Assembly: GCA_030692375.1 (NCBI GenBank)
Contig: JAUYCD010000216.1
Coordinates: forward strand, 1 to 40,019
Length of the DNA stretch: 40,019 bases
Direction: 5' to 3'
DNA from: Candidatus Latescibacter sp.
Lineage (GTDB): Bacteria > Latescibacterota > Latescibacteria > Latescibacterales > Latescibacteraceae
The notes under the pieces were generated by a model that was given only the letters and a program-made list of their open reading frames with translations, ran no database searches and had not been told where the DNA came from. Every line of letters begins with the position of its first letter. Position 1 is the stretch's first letter. Both the position numbers and the translations under genes were made by a program. Positions 7,180 to 15,703 of this stretch are shown in pieces.

Positions 7180-8589
7180 TTAATATCCGCGTTGTCTGAA
7201 CGTTCGACGTACGGCGACGAGTTTTTCCATTCCCCCTTTGAGACCGCCGTTCAGAAAAATTCCCGGTGCATTCCCGGTTCTTTCAACAATCTGCTCGGCA
7301 ATCTGGCCGCAAATCGCCCAGAATATCTGATTCTGTATCAACCCGGACGTGGGCGATACTTTTCTTTGTATACCTGGTAATGCAAAAAGGCCGTATGAGT
7401 CGCATCCTGCGCCCACATGAACGTCCGCTTCCTTGCAGACTGTCCTGCCGTCGGGAACTATCCCGTTTCGGGTCGTCGGTCCGATCACCGCGGTACCCAT
7501 GCCGGATTTTTTGAACAATTCAAGGCATTCTATATCTTCAGCGTTGTCCGGGTACGCCGTACCCATGATGACTATATCGTTTCCAGTAGGTTTAAACGCT
7601 TCGTCGACCACTTTCTTTTCGTCGGTGACACGGTCAACGATGGTATACTTTGCAATTTTAATGTTATCGGGGGGGCCCCATAATCCGTAAGTCAGGGCCA
7701 GTCCCGCCCTTCTTTCCACTGCTTCAAGGCACAACGCATCTTCATATCGGCTGTAACAGTAGACTCTTCCTCCGGTCAGCACAGCATGGACTGCCATTGT
7801 GGCTATTTCGTTGATTGAGACGAATTCGTCTTCAATGGCTTTATGCTGTTGTAGTGCGGTGTCATAGTACAGCTCGCCGAGGGGGCGCGATAGGTTCGCC
7901 TTGAACTTGGTACCGCCAATCGGAGGTTCATCGCCGTATACTGCGAATGAAACGGCATCGCGGGCGAGAATTCGCGCCGTATCCGACATCATGATCCAGA
8001 ATGTCATCATCCCGAGCGCTCCGGTCACCGGCCCTAGTGGGGCGGTCTCGCCGGGGACGTGGATGAAAGCGCCGTAAGCGGTATCGAATGTTTCTATCCA
8101 GATATCGGCATACGGGCATATTTTCAGGCTCTGGACTTCCGGTAGCAGAAGTTCGGCGTATTGTATATCGCTGCCACCCCAGGGGGTACATCCTCCGATG
8201 ATGAAAACGCCTTTTTTGTGATTATTTTCCATTCCGGATCCACCACCCCGGTTGGCAAGCAGCAGGTCGTCTTTTTCATACGGTATTGTTTTATTTTCAA
8301 AAATATTTGTATCTCCCGGCCGGTTCGGCCAGAAATCGTTGTTTACAGAATGTCCTGTTTCCCATACTCTATGGCATTTTTTCCCTTTTTTGATCGTGTC
8401 GGCTATTCTATACGAGGCCTCAAGCATTTCTTCTGACTGAGTGCTTTTTATTTTCTCGAAAATTTGCCGCATTTTCTCCAAATACTGGAGACCCAACGGC
8501 TTCGTTACGCCGGCCGGACATGTTTCAGGCAGTCCTGCGGCACCGTATAGCGCCATTGAAATTAGTTTCAACAGTGTACGTCGTTTCAT
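7180..8589 (-). CDS. Predicted exported protein with two tandem SIS (phosphosugar-binding) domains
   Basis: The 469-residue protein has a short Tat-like signal (MKRRTLLKLISMALYGAAGL). Module 1 (about residues 30-240) resembles sugar isomerase (SIS) proteins: a helical lead LEKMRQIFEKIKSTQSEEML, then VWETGHSVN in the place of the usual GTGHS, then FIIGGCTPWGGSD, and the closing PGETAPLGPVTGALGMM. Module 2 (about 260-465) repeats the scheme, with GGRVYCYSRYEDAL, IVIMGTAYPDN and PGIQRKVSPTSGLIQNQIF. The repeated closing motif PG-x(5-6)-[GS]P-[VT]-[TS]-G supports two copies of one fold. SIS domains normally bind phosphosugars in the cytoplasm, so an export signal is odd. The start codon lies 12 bases behind the stop of the NlpC/P60-like gene, which argues for one operon and a cell-wall-related role. 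Function beyond this is unknown. Confidence 0.55.
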   Translation of the reverse strand: MKRRTLLKLISMALYGAAGLPETCPAGVTKPLGLQYLEKMRQIFEKIKSTQSEEMLEASYRIADTIKKGKKCHRVWETGHSVNNDFWPNRPGDTNIFENKTIPYEKDDLLLANRGGGSGMENNHKKGVFIIGGCTPWGGSDIQYAELLLPEVQSLKICPYADIWIETFDTAYGAFIHVPGETAPLGPVTGALGMMTFWIMMSDTARILARDAVSFAVYGDEPPIGGTKFKANLSRPLGELYYDTALQQHKAIEDEFVSINEIATMAVHAVLTGGRVYCYSRYEDALCLEAVERRAGLALTYGLWGPPDNIKIAKYTIVDRVTDEKKVVDEAFKPTGNDIVIMGTAYPDNAEDIECLELFKKSGMGTAVIGPTTRNGIVPDGRTVCKEADVHVGAGCDSYGLFALPGIQRKVSPTSGLIQNQIFWAICGQIAEQIVERTGNAPGIFLNGGLKGGMEKLVAVRRTFRQRGY

Positions 8590-8601
8590 TGTACTATCCT
8601 C

Positions 8602-10059
8602 TTACCTGATATCGTTTAAGATGGGTAATTTCAGCCCAAGAAATGTCACTCTGTTCTTGAGGAAGTAATTAGGCATTGTGATATCACCTACACAGCACCT
8701 CCTTATCTCAAGCCAGACACCATCTTCACGCTGATAGTTATATCCGTGCATATCGAATACGATGGGTGTGCCGTTGTATTCACCCAGCAGCAGATTGCTG
8801 TGGGGTCCGCCACTTTCGCAGTTCATGAGTGTAACGAAGGGTTCGTGCCTGAGTATCGCCGCATACTGCGCCTTTCTGTCCATTTTGGGATATACGATCG
8901 TGTCGTCATCGCCGAAATGGGTGAACAGCAATCCTTCGTAGGGCAGTTTGAATCCGAAACATGCAAAAATATCCCTCAGATTACTGTCGTGGTTCCTCCC
9001 GTACCATCCGCCTGTCCAGTCGTAGGTGTTGTCAAGGAGCTTGAACGCTGTTGTCACTATATTCCGGCGTGTGTATGGTAGATATCCTGCATGTACATCG
9101 GCCTCAGATGCAAGCCATGCTCTTTCAACTGCGAACGTTCCGTCAGTTTTTCGTACCGGCGATTGAATAATCCGCGGATTGCCTCCATCCGAAAGAGGAA
9201 GGTGCGCGCCCATTCGCAGCCAGCCGGAGACATACAGACACCGGTCATCCGAATAATACGGCACCCTGTCACCGGTGCAGAGGATGAATCTGTCGTTCTT
9301 CATATACGACGAAATTACGTCTCTGTCGGCGAATGCAACATCCTCGGAATTCAACCAGCCGTAACCGTCCTCAGACAACACGAATACATATGCTCCTGTG
9401 CGCGATCTGTGAAGCACACTTACCGGGCTGGCGATTTTAATCACGCAGAGGTTCCACTGATCCCAACAGTGTGTTCCATGACCGGGATACCCCTCCTGCT
9501 GGGGCAGCCATGACGGTATTATCCTCTGACGGGCCGTTCGAACAGTAATTCCATATTGCACGCGGCATTCTTTTCCCAGAAGATCGATGGCCATTTCTCT
9601 TTCAAAGGCGTCGATTTCCCGTTCGCTGTATTCGATGGAAGCGACATTGGCGAAATGACCGCTTAGCATGAAGCTGATTTCACGGGTGATCTGCCGCCTG
9701 ACACTGTCGGCGATTTCCACGGGCGACATCGTATCCAGGTCGGGAAAAGCGATGACATGACCTTGACGGTACAAAAGACGGTTGGCATTGGGAATCCTGT
9801 CGGGATTAGCCCCCTTGAAGGGATGCTCTGAGTGTATTTTCTGCCGGTAATTTTCATTCATACGCTGAATTTGTACCTGCGACAATATAATCTCATCAGG
9901 TTTTTCCATACGTGCTATCCAGTATGAAGGATCGCGCATTTCCGGCAATGTACCCGGTATGACATCGGGAGCTCTTTTATATGGTTCCGCCTGGGATAAT
10001 GAAACAATGGATCCCAAAGCGCAGAGGATAAGGAGTACTATTCTCACGTGAAATTTCAT
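8602..10059 (-). CDS. SH3b-NlpC/P60-like exported protein without catalytic cysteine
   Basis: The 485-residue protein has a Sec signal (MKFHVRIVLLILCALGSIV, cleavage near SQAEP). The N-terminal region and the central block (VSVLHRSRTGAYVFVLSEDG, GWLNSEDVAF) match the stabilising and SH3b domains of the YkfC-like NlpC/P60 peptidases. These normally cleave D-Glu/meso-DAP bonds in peptidoglycan fragments. The catalytic domain is recognisable (YDWTGGWYGRN at 346-356, NLRDIFACFGFKLP). However, the DCSS motif is replaced by N356-H357-D358-S359, so the nucleophilic Cys is missing. The second catalytic position is kept (GGPHSNLLLG, H420). It is probably a pseudo-peptidase or binding protein. It heads an apparent operon with the tandem-SIS gene and follows the CapA-like gene after a 104-base gap. 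Confidence 0.65.
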   Translation of the reverse strand: MKFHVRIVLLILCALGSIVSLSQAEPYKRAPDVIPGTLPEMRDPSYWIARMEKPDEIILSQVQIQRMNENYRQKIHSEHPFKGANPDRIPNANRLLYRQGHVIAFPDLDTMSPVEIADSVRRQITREISFMLSGHFANVASIEYSEREIDAFEREMAIDLLGKECRVQYGITVRTARQRIIPSWLPQQEGYPGHGTHCWDQWNLCVIKIASPVSVLHRSRTGAYVFVLSEDGYGWLNSEDVAFADRDVISSYMKNDRFILCTGDRVPYYSDDRCLYVSGWLRMGAHLPLSDGGNPRIIQSPVRKTDGTFAVERAWLASEADVHAGYLPYTRRNIVTTAFKLLDNTYDWTGGWYGRNHDSNLRDIFACFGFKLPYEGLLFTHFGDDDTIVYPKMDRKAQYAAILRHEPFVTLMNCESGGPHSNLLLGEYNGTPIVFDMHGYNYQREDGVWLEIRRCCVGDITMPNYFLKNRVTFLGLKLPILNDIR

Positions 10060-10163
10060 GAAACACCTCTTTTAAAATCAGGCGGTTCGAATTGCTTGCA
10101 TCCGTGAAATAAACTACAATAATACAATTTCCGTTGCATCAATATATTTATTGATCGACCGCT

Positions 10164-11174
10164 TTATTCCAGGAATATCTCTGTATCTCCATCGCGAAAA
10201 ACTGCTGCAAATCCCTCGGACAGCGCCTTAATCCGATCGGTTATACGGATGGAATCCGTGCATCCTGCTAATTCAGGCCGATACATGCGGTCGGGAATAA
10301 TAACCGGAACGATATGGGGCGATTCCACTTTTCCCTCACGGAAGGTGCAGGCGAAGAGAATTGATTCACGCTGCTCCGGTTTATGCTGATCGAAAACAAA
10401 GTTCCCCAGGCTGTAGAGAATGAATTTTCCACGGTATTTTTCAATACTCTGAATCACATGGGGGTGATGGCCGATGACCAGATCGGCGCCGCTGTCGATA
10501 CAAAGGTGGGCAAGCTGCACCTGCTCTTGGGCTGGTCTGGCGGCATATTCCACCCCCCAATGGAAGGTAACGATTACATAATCCGCAGTGGGTCGGCATT
10601 TTTCCACTTCGGCCCTGACTGTCGCACTGTCCGCTATGGCCGGGCAGGGAAAATCTGCATTCAGCCCTGCTCCAAAATATGGCACTGCGGCAAAGGATAG
10701 AAAAGCAAAGGTGTAACCGTTTTTTTGTATTAACCGGGCGCTTGCAGCCTCCGATTTGTTTTTTCCCGCCCCCAACGCCGCCAGGCCGTTTTTCTCAAGG
10801 ATATTTCGGGTTTCCAGGAGCGCCTGACGTCCGTAATCCAGTATATGGTTGTTTGCCAGGCAAAAGATATCGAAACCTGACCGTTTCAGAACCTCCACAT
10901 ATGCCGAATCGGCGCAGAAACGCATATTTTCGACAGAGGTTCTTTTTTTGGCGGACATGGGACCTTCCAGGTTGCAGATAGCCAGGTCGCTGGATTGTAC
11001 AAAATCCCTTACCGACTCGAAGAGGTAATCAAAACCATGCTGACGGATTTTTGCACCACATCCACGGTCGAGGAGAACATCTCCGGCGGCGCAGAATGTC
11101 ACCGTATCTCCGGCCGATACCTCCCGGGCAGATACAAGAAGAACTATCGAGAAAAAAACGATGATGTTTCGCAT
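10164..11174 (-). CDS. CapA/PgsA-family metallophosphatase-fold protein
   Basis: The 336-residue protein has a signal peptide (MRNIIVFFSIVLLVSAREVS). The CapA fold follows: FCAAGDVLLDRG, LAICNLEGP, FDIFCLANNHILDYG, a Trp/His block (VIVTFHWGVEYA), GADLVIGHHPHVIQ and FILYSLGNFVFDQ. CapA proteins take part in poly-gamma-glutamate capsule synthesis in some bacilli. In Gram-negatives they are widespread with unknown substrate, so a cell-surface polymer role is only inferred. The start codon lies three bases after the stop of lpxB, so it is probably the distal gene of the lipid A operon and may be read through towards the NlpC/P60-like gene. Confidence 0.8.
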   Translation of the reverse strand: MRNIIVFFSIVLLVSAREVSAGDTVTFCAAGDVLLDRGCGAKIRQHGFDYLFESVRDFVQSSDLAICNLEGPMSAKKRTSVENMRFCADSAYVEVLKRSGFDIFCLANNHILDYGRQALLETRNILEKNGLAALGAGKNKSEAASARLIQKNGYTFAFLSFAAVPYFGAGLNADFPCPAIADSATVRAEVEKCRPTADYVIVTFHWGVEYAARPAQEQVQLAHLCIDSGADLVIGHHPHVIQSIEKYRGKFILYSLGNFVFDQHKPEQRESILFACTFREGKVESPHIVPVIIPDRMYRPELAGCTDSIRITDRIKALSEGFAAVFRDGDTEIFLE

Positions 11175-11177
11175 TCG

Positions 11178-12299
11178 TTACGCTATCATTTCCAGGGCAA
11201 TCGAAGCAGCACGCCGCGCTGCGCCCGGGAGACCGAGTTTATCTTTTGCAGCACAGAGCGATTGTACGACTGAATTATGCAGCTGCTTGTCTGTGATAAA
11301 TTGTATAAGGTGACCGGCTATTTTTTCCGGTGTCACCTCATTCTGCCAAAGCTCGGGAACAATCCGCGAGCCGGCGACGATATTTATCAATCCGATATTC
11401 GGAATCTTTACCAGCAGTTTGCCTATATGGTAAGTAAGCGGAGAAGTGCGGTAGAGAATAACCATGGGAGTGCCAATTATCCCGGCTTCCAGTGTCGCTG
11501 TGCCGGAGGTTACAGCCAGGGCATCGGCATGGTACATGACGTCATAAGTATTACCCTTGACCGGTATGATTCCGGTGCCTCGGATGAAAGGCAGATACCG
11601 GCTCTCATCGATATCCGGAGCGCATCCGAGGACAGCAGCGACCGGTCCGATTTTTTCTTTAACTAGTGCTATGCTCTCGGCCATGGGGGGAAGGATACGG
11701 TTGATTTCCTGGGTTCGCGACCCGGGGAGGAGTCCGATGAGCGGAGTATTCTCGGCGCCGACCCTTGTGCGGAATGCCTCCCTGGTTTCGGAAGGATGCA
11801 CCATATCCAGGAGGGGATATCCCACAAAATCTGCTTCGATGCCGTACCGGCGGTAAAATTCCTGTTCGAACCTGAAGAGCACTACCATCCGGTCCACATA
11901 CCTGCGGATCATGCTCACCCTGCTCGTATGCCAGGCCCAGAGCTGGGGGCTGATATAATACATGACTGGAATTTCGCGTCGTTTTATACGGGGGGCGAGC
12001 TTGAGGTTGAAACCGGGGTAGTCGATGAGAATGGCCAGGTGAGGTTTCCAGGTGTCGAGAAGCGATTCGAGCATCTTCATGGTGCGGCGGATAAAGGGAA
12101 GATGCCGGAAAACCTCGGCGAGTCCCATGAAGTTCATGTCCCTGACATGACGGAGAGCATTCAGCCCCTCGCCGATCATGAGCGAACCGCCGATGCCTTT
12201 AAATTCAAGGCCGGGCATGCCGAGTTTCATCTGGCGCATGAGAGCGGAACCCTGCAGGTCCCCGGATGTCTCACCTGCGATGATGAGTACCCGTTTCAT
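11178..12299 (-). CDS. lpxB: Lipid-A-disaccharide synthase LpxB
   Basis: The 373-residue GT19 glycosyltransferase condenses UDP-2,3-diacylglucosamine with lipid X to make the lipid A disaccharide at the inner membrane. The N-terminal IAGETSGDLQGSALMRQM, the middle YYISPQLWAWHTSRV and GLLPGSRTQEI, and the C-terminal TSGTATLEAGIIGTPMVILY are diagnostic for the family. The length is normal. The start overlaps the stop of the Gfo/Idh gene by four bases (ATGA), which shows translational coupling. Confidence 0.95.
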   Translation of the reverse strand: MKRVLIIAGETSGDLQGSALMRQMKLGMPGLEFKGIGGSLMIGEGLNALRHVRDMNFMGLAEVFRHLPFIRRTMKMLESLLDTWKPHLAILIDYPGFNLKLAPRIKRREIPVMYYISPQLWAWHTSRVSMIRRYVDRMVVLFRFEQEFYRRYGIEADFVGYPLLDMVHPSETREAFRTRVGAENTPLIGLLPGSRTQEINRILPPMAESIALVKEKIGPVAAVLGCAPDIDESRYLPFIRGTGIIPVKGNTYDVMYHADALAVTSGTATLEAGIIGTPMVILYRTSPLTYHIGKLLVKIPNIGLINIVAGSRIVPELWQNEVTPEKIAGHLIQFITDKQLHNSVVQSLCAAKDKLGLPGAARRAASIALEMIA

Positions 12300-13270
12300 T
12301 CAAGGCTCCGCATGGATAGCTCCATGCTTTCCATAACCTGAGACGCTACTTCCAACGCATTTCGCCCATCTGTGCCGGTCACCCGGGGGTTGGTCCCATC
12401 CCTGACCGCATGAATGAAATCGGCAAACTCGAGTTCAAGGGCGTTCAGTCCGTCCGGGGGATGTTTATGATAGGAAATGCCGTTCATGAGCTGCGGAATG
12501 ACGCCGGGAGACGCTTCCGGTTTGGCATCGGAATGAAGCGAGAACATCTCGGTTTCTCCGGAAAGGAAATCCATGGAAATGTATGCATTCCGTTGGAAGA
12601 TTCGTACCTTCCGCATCTTGCGCTGCGAGATCCGGCTGGCGGTTAGATTGGCGACGCAGCCCCCCTCGAACCGGATACGGGCGTTGGCGATATCGGCTTC
12701 ATCGGAAACCACCGCCACCCCCGAGGCATGCACCGAGACCACCGGCCGCCTCACCATGTCAAGTACGATGTCGATATCATGAATCATCAGATCAAGCACC
12801 ACCGCCACATCGGTGCCGCGGGGATTGAAGACCGAAAGACGGTGCGATTCGACAAATGCCGGTTTGACCAGCTCGTTCTGTATGGAACGATATGCTGCAT
12901 TGAAACGTTCGAGATGGCCGACCGCCAAGGTAAGGCGGCGCTTATCGGCCTCCCGGATCATATCATCGGCTTCTGATGTGCTGACCGCGATAGGTTTTTC
13001 TACCAGAACGGACCTGTCATGTCCCAGGCATTCCAGAACCACTTCATGGTGGGCTGAAGTAGGAACCGCCACAGTCACACAATCCACGGAATCGAGAAGC
13101 TGAGTGAGCGACGAAAAGGGACGGATTCGAAATTGAGCGGCTGCTGTTTCACAGACAGCAGGCCGGATATCAAAAATACCGGCAAGTTCAATTTCCGGCA
13201 GCGTGGACAGGATTCGTACATGGTGAAGGCCGTGGACACCCACTCCCACAACTCCCACACGGATGGCCAT
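12296..13270 (-). CDS. Gfo/Idh/MocA oxidoreductase in the lpx operon (GnnA-like)
   Basis: The 324-residue protein has an N-terminal Rossmann fold (IRVGVVGVGVHGLHHVRIL) and the EKP motif (VLVEKPIAVS). The GHLERFNAAYR and MIHDIDIVLDMV blocks belong to the Gfo/Idh/MocA family. A related gene, gnnA, lies between lpxA and lpxB in Acidithiobacillus. It oxidises C3 of UDP-GlcNAc so that a transaminase (GnnB) can make the 3-amino sugar for amide-linked lipid A. The same lpxA-X-lpxB position here suggests the same or a related role, but no gnnB lies in the window, so the function is not settled. The start at 13270 is preferred. The frame open to 13327 is read through the R1 repeat that abuts this ATG. 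Confidence 0.75.
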   Translation of the reverse strand: MAIRVGVVGVGVHGLHHVRILSTLPEIELAGIFDIRPAVCETAAAQFRIRPFSSLTQLLDSVDCVTVAVPTSAHHEVVLECLGHDRSVLVEKPIAVSTSEADDMIREADKRRLTLAVGHLERFNAAYRSIQNELVKPAFVESHRLSVFNPRGTDVAVVLDLMIHDIDIVLDMVRRPVVSVHASGVAVVSDEADIANARIRFEGGCVANLTASRISQRKMRKVRIFQRNAYISMDFLSGETEMFSLHSDAKPEASPGVIPQLMNGISYHKHPPDGLNALELEFADFIHAVRDGTNPRVTGTDGRNALEVASQVMESMELSMRSLE

Positions 13271-13355
13271 AGATTTCCCCAACGGTTTCATCGTTCCCGC
13301 GAAGCGGCAACAAGTTCGGCATGACACGTGTCATCCTGAACTCGTTTCAGGATCT
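13271..13355. repeat. R1 palindromic element, copy C, abutting a start codon
   Basis: The element has one hairpin with a 28-nt loop unit (13284-13311), a worn left arm, the centre ATGACACGTGTCAT and an intact second hairpin ATCCTGAACTCGTTTCAGGA. The flank TCTAAACACTCAT is shared with copies E and F. It touches the ATG of the Gfo/Idh gene, so the ribosome-binding region of that gene (GGGGAAATCT) lies in the altered arm of the repeat. Confidence 0.85.
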
Positions 13356-13414
13356 AAACACTCATAACATGCGCAAGTATTTATGACGTCATGATGACAT
13401 ACTCATAAGCTTTT

Positions 13415-13454
13415 CATCATCTTTTATCACAAGCATCACACACATCAGTCAGAC
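13415..13454 (-). repeat. R2 repeat, third copy
   Basis: CATCATCTTTTATCACAAGC and onward to ATCAGTCAGAC matches the right arm at 4216-4260 with a few changes and a short deletion. It lies with R1 copy C in the 248-base gap between lpxA and the Gfo/Idh gene, which contains no other recognisable feature. Confidence 0.6.
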
Positions 13455-13518
13455 TTTCTTTTTTACTTGGCGAACTTTACGATAAATGCTCTTTTTATTC
13501 TGTCTTCTGTCTTCTTCC

Positions 13519-14295
13519 TTACATTATCACCCCGCGCTCGCTCGAGAGGATAAATTCTCTCAGGTGCGCCACTTCCGGCCCCATATCCCCCAATGCTTCC
13601 AGTTCAAGGAGGGAAGTCTTCATATCGTGCTTGGAGCGAAAGAGAAGATGGTATGCCTTTTTCAGCCGCGTGATGGTTTCTTCGGAGAATCCGCGGCGGG
13701 CCAGGCCGATTTTGTTGATATCCACCGGTTTCAGCGGGTCTCCGACCGCAGTCACGTACGGGGGTACATCTTTCGGTACACGCCAGCCGCCGCCCACCAT
13801 GGCATGGCACCCAATCCGCACGAACTGGTGGATAGGCACCAGCCCTCCGATAATCACCCAGTCTTCAAGGGTCACATGACCGGCCAGGGTGGCGCTGTTG
13901 GAGAGAATGCAGTGATCCCCCACCACACAGTCATGCGCCACATGGCTGTACGACATGAGAAGGCAGTCGGAGCCGACAACGGTTTTTCCGTGGGCGGCTG
14001 TTCCACGGTTGAGGGTTGCAAATTCACGGATCACTGTGCGATTTCCGACTTCCAGGGTTGTTTCCTCCCCTCCGAATTTCAGATCCTGTGGAACGGAACC
14101 GACCACCGCATACGAGAAGACTTTAACCTCCTCTCCCAGACGGGCGCCCCAGGCAATGAGAGCGCCCGGCCCTATAACCGCGCCTCGTCCGATTATCACG
14201 TTGTCTTCCACCACAGCATGAGGTCCAATGGAGGTGTCCGGCCCGATGACAGCTCCGGGTGTAATAACCGCTGTAGGATGAATGGTTGCGGTCAT
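13519..14295 (-). CDS. lpxA: Acyl-[ACP]--UDP-N-acetylglucosamine O-acyltransferase LpxA
   Basis: This 258-residue left-handed beta-helix enzyme performs the first acylation of UDP-GlcNAc. The hexapeptide repeats start at [20 protein letters not shown]. The catalytic histidine lies in [13 protein letters not shown]. The C-terminal part ([32 protein letters not shown]) aligns with E. coli LpxA. The residue equivalent to E. coli Gly173, the acyl-chain ruler, appears to be Gly, which is compatible with a long acyl chain (inference from a by-eye alignment). The ATG overlaps the stop of lpxC-fabZ by four bases. Downstream, a 248-base repeat-bearing gap separates it from the Gfo/Idh gene. Confidence 0.95.
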   Translation of the reverse strand: MTATIHPTAVITPGAVIGPDTSIGPHAVVEDNVIIGRGAVIGPGALIAWGARLGEEVKVFSYAVVGSVPQDLKFGGEETTLEVGNRTVIREFATLNRGTAAHGKTVVGSDCLLMSYSHVAHDCVVGDHCILSNSATLAGHVTLEDWVIIGGLVPIHQFVRIGCHAMVGGGWRVPKDVPPYVTAVGDPLKPVDINKIGLARRGFSEETITRLKKAYHLLFRSKHDMKTSLLELEALGDMGPEVAHLREFILSSERGVIM

Positions 14296-15701
14296 GCCTG
14301 AAAATCCTTTTCGTTCACCACAATGGCGCTGAGTTCAGCTTCCACCACCAGGTCGTTCGAGACAAAGCCTTTGCCTGCCATAACGAACAAATTCTGACGG
14401 CGTTTTAGAATCTCCATTTCAAATCTGACCTGATCCCCAGGCTCCACCGGTTTACGGAATTTCGCTTTGTTGATGCCAGTAAAGAGAATGAGTTTCCCCT
14501 CAGTGCTGGTCTTGGCATCGAGCATGAGAATGCCGCCCACCTGGGCCATCGCTTCGATGAGGAGTACTCCCGGCATTATAGGCCGTGCAGGGAAATGCCC
14601 CTGGAAAAACGGCTCGTTGACGGTAACGTTTTTTATGCCCACCACCTTTTTCCCAGGGATAAGGTCGATGATCCGGTCTACCAGGAGGAAAGGATAACGG
14701 TGCGGCATGATTTTCTTTATTGCGTTGACATCGAGGAGATAACCGTGGGTTTTACGGTCCTGGAATTTCATTTTGATACGGCTTTTTTCCCAGAAAGACT
14801 TTATCTTTCGTACAAGTTCGATGTTCGCCTTATGCCCGGAACGGGCAGCCATGATATGCCCTTTGATGGGGTGTCCCAAAAGGTACAGATCGCCGATGAG
14901 GTCCAGGGTTTTATGACGGGCGAATTCATTGGGGAAGCGGAGCGGAGTTCCGTTAAGTATGCCGTTTGCTCCGCGGGAAACATCAATATTGTCATTGAAC
15001 AGCCGGGTAAGGTAGGCGACTTCTTTCTCATCCCAGGGTTTGTCTATGACAACCAGCGCGTTATCGGTAGTCCCCCCCTTGGCCAGACCTGCCTCTTTCA
15101 GCATTTCCACCTCACTCAGAAAACAAAAGGTTCGGGAAGGAGCATATTCGGCCTCGAATTCGCTGATGGAATACATGGAGGTGTACTGGGTGCCGATGGC
15201 GGGATTATGGTAATCGATCATGAATGTTATACGGAAATCATCGGAAGGAAGAGCAACCAGTTCCACCCCCTCACCCTTCACCCTGTCATACCCGATGGTT
15301 TCATCAATCACGATGTAGTCACGGGGTGAATCCTGTTCCATTCTACCGGCAGAGCGCAGGGCTTTCACAAATTCCAGGGAGGAACCGTCGCATACCGGCG
15401 GTTCAATACCGCAGATGTCTACATATGCATTATCAATTTCGAGTCCCGCCAAAGCAGCCAGTACATGTTCTACAGTGTGCACTTTGGCGTTTCCTTTTCC
15501 GATTGTCGTTCCGCGGCTGATGTCCACTACATTATCGATCAGGGCCGGTATTTCCGGTGAACCTTCCAGATCGGTACGTCGAAAAATAATCCCCGTGTTT
15601 ATGGGAGCAGGCCGAAAAATAATTTCGCTCTGTGTTCCCGTGTGAAGGCCAATCCCCTTCACCGCCGCTTCACCGGCAACTGTTGACTGCCTTTCGAACA
15701 T
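14292..15701 (-). CDS. lpxC/fabZ: Bifunctional LpxC-FabZ: UDP-3-O-acyl-GlcNAc deacetylase / 3-hydroxyacyl-ACP dehydratase
   Basis: The protein of 469 residues joins two enzymes. Residues about 1-310 are LpxC, the zinc deacetylase that commits to lipid [20 protein letters not shown], the zinc-site [17 protein letters not shown] and [14 protein letters not shown], and the catalytic [13 protein letters not shown]. Residues about 325-469 are Fab[15 protein letters not shown] with the catalytic His, and [20 protein letters not shown] with the catalytic Glu. This fusion is a hallmark of the FCB group. The ATG at 15701 is chosen over an in-frame TTG at 15707 because AGGAG lies six bases upstream. 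That SD is within the last codons of lpxD, just behind the repeat encoded in the LpxD tail. Confidence 0.95.
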   Translation of the reverse strand: MFERQSTVAGEAAVKGIGLHTGTQSEIIFRPAPINTGIIFRRTDLEGSPEIPALIDNVVDISRGTTIGKGNAKVHTVEHVLAALAGLEIDNAYVDICGIEPPVCDGSSLEFVKALRSAGRMEQDSPRDYIVIDETIGYDRVKGEGVELVALPSDDFRITFMIDYHNPAIGTQYTSMYSISEFEAEYAPSRTFCFLSEVEMLKEAGLAKGGTTDNALVVIDKPWDEKEVAYLTRLFNDNIDVSRGANGILNGTPLRFPNEFARHKTLDLIGDLYLLGHPIKGHIMAARSGHKANIELVRKIKSFWEKSRIKMKFQDRKTHGYLLDVNAIKKIMPHRYPFLLVDRIIDLIPGKKVVGIKNVTVNEPFFQGHFPARPIMPGVLLIEAMAQVGGILMLDAKTSTEGKLILFTGINKAKFRKPVEPGDQVRFEMEILKRRQNLFVMAGKGFVSNDLVVEAELSAIVVNEKDFQA

Positions 15702-15703
15702 TC

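Noticed and set aside
13271-13327. N-terminal extension of the Gfo/Idh protein (MSCRTCCRFAG...)
   Set aside because: It is translated R1 copy C. The Rossmann motif begins directly after the ATG at 13270.
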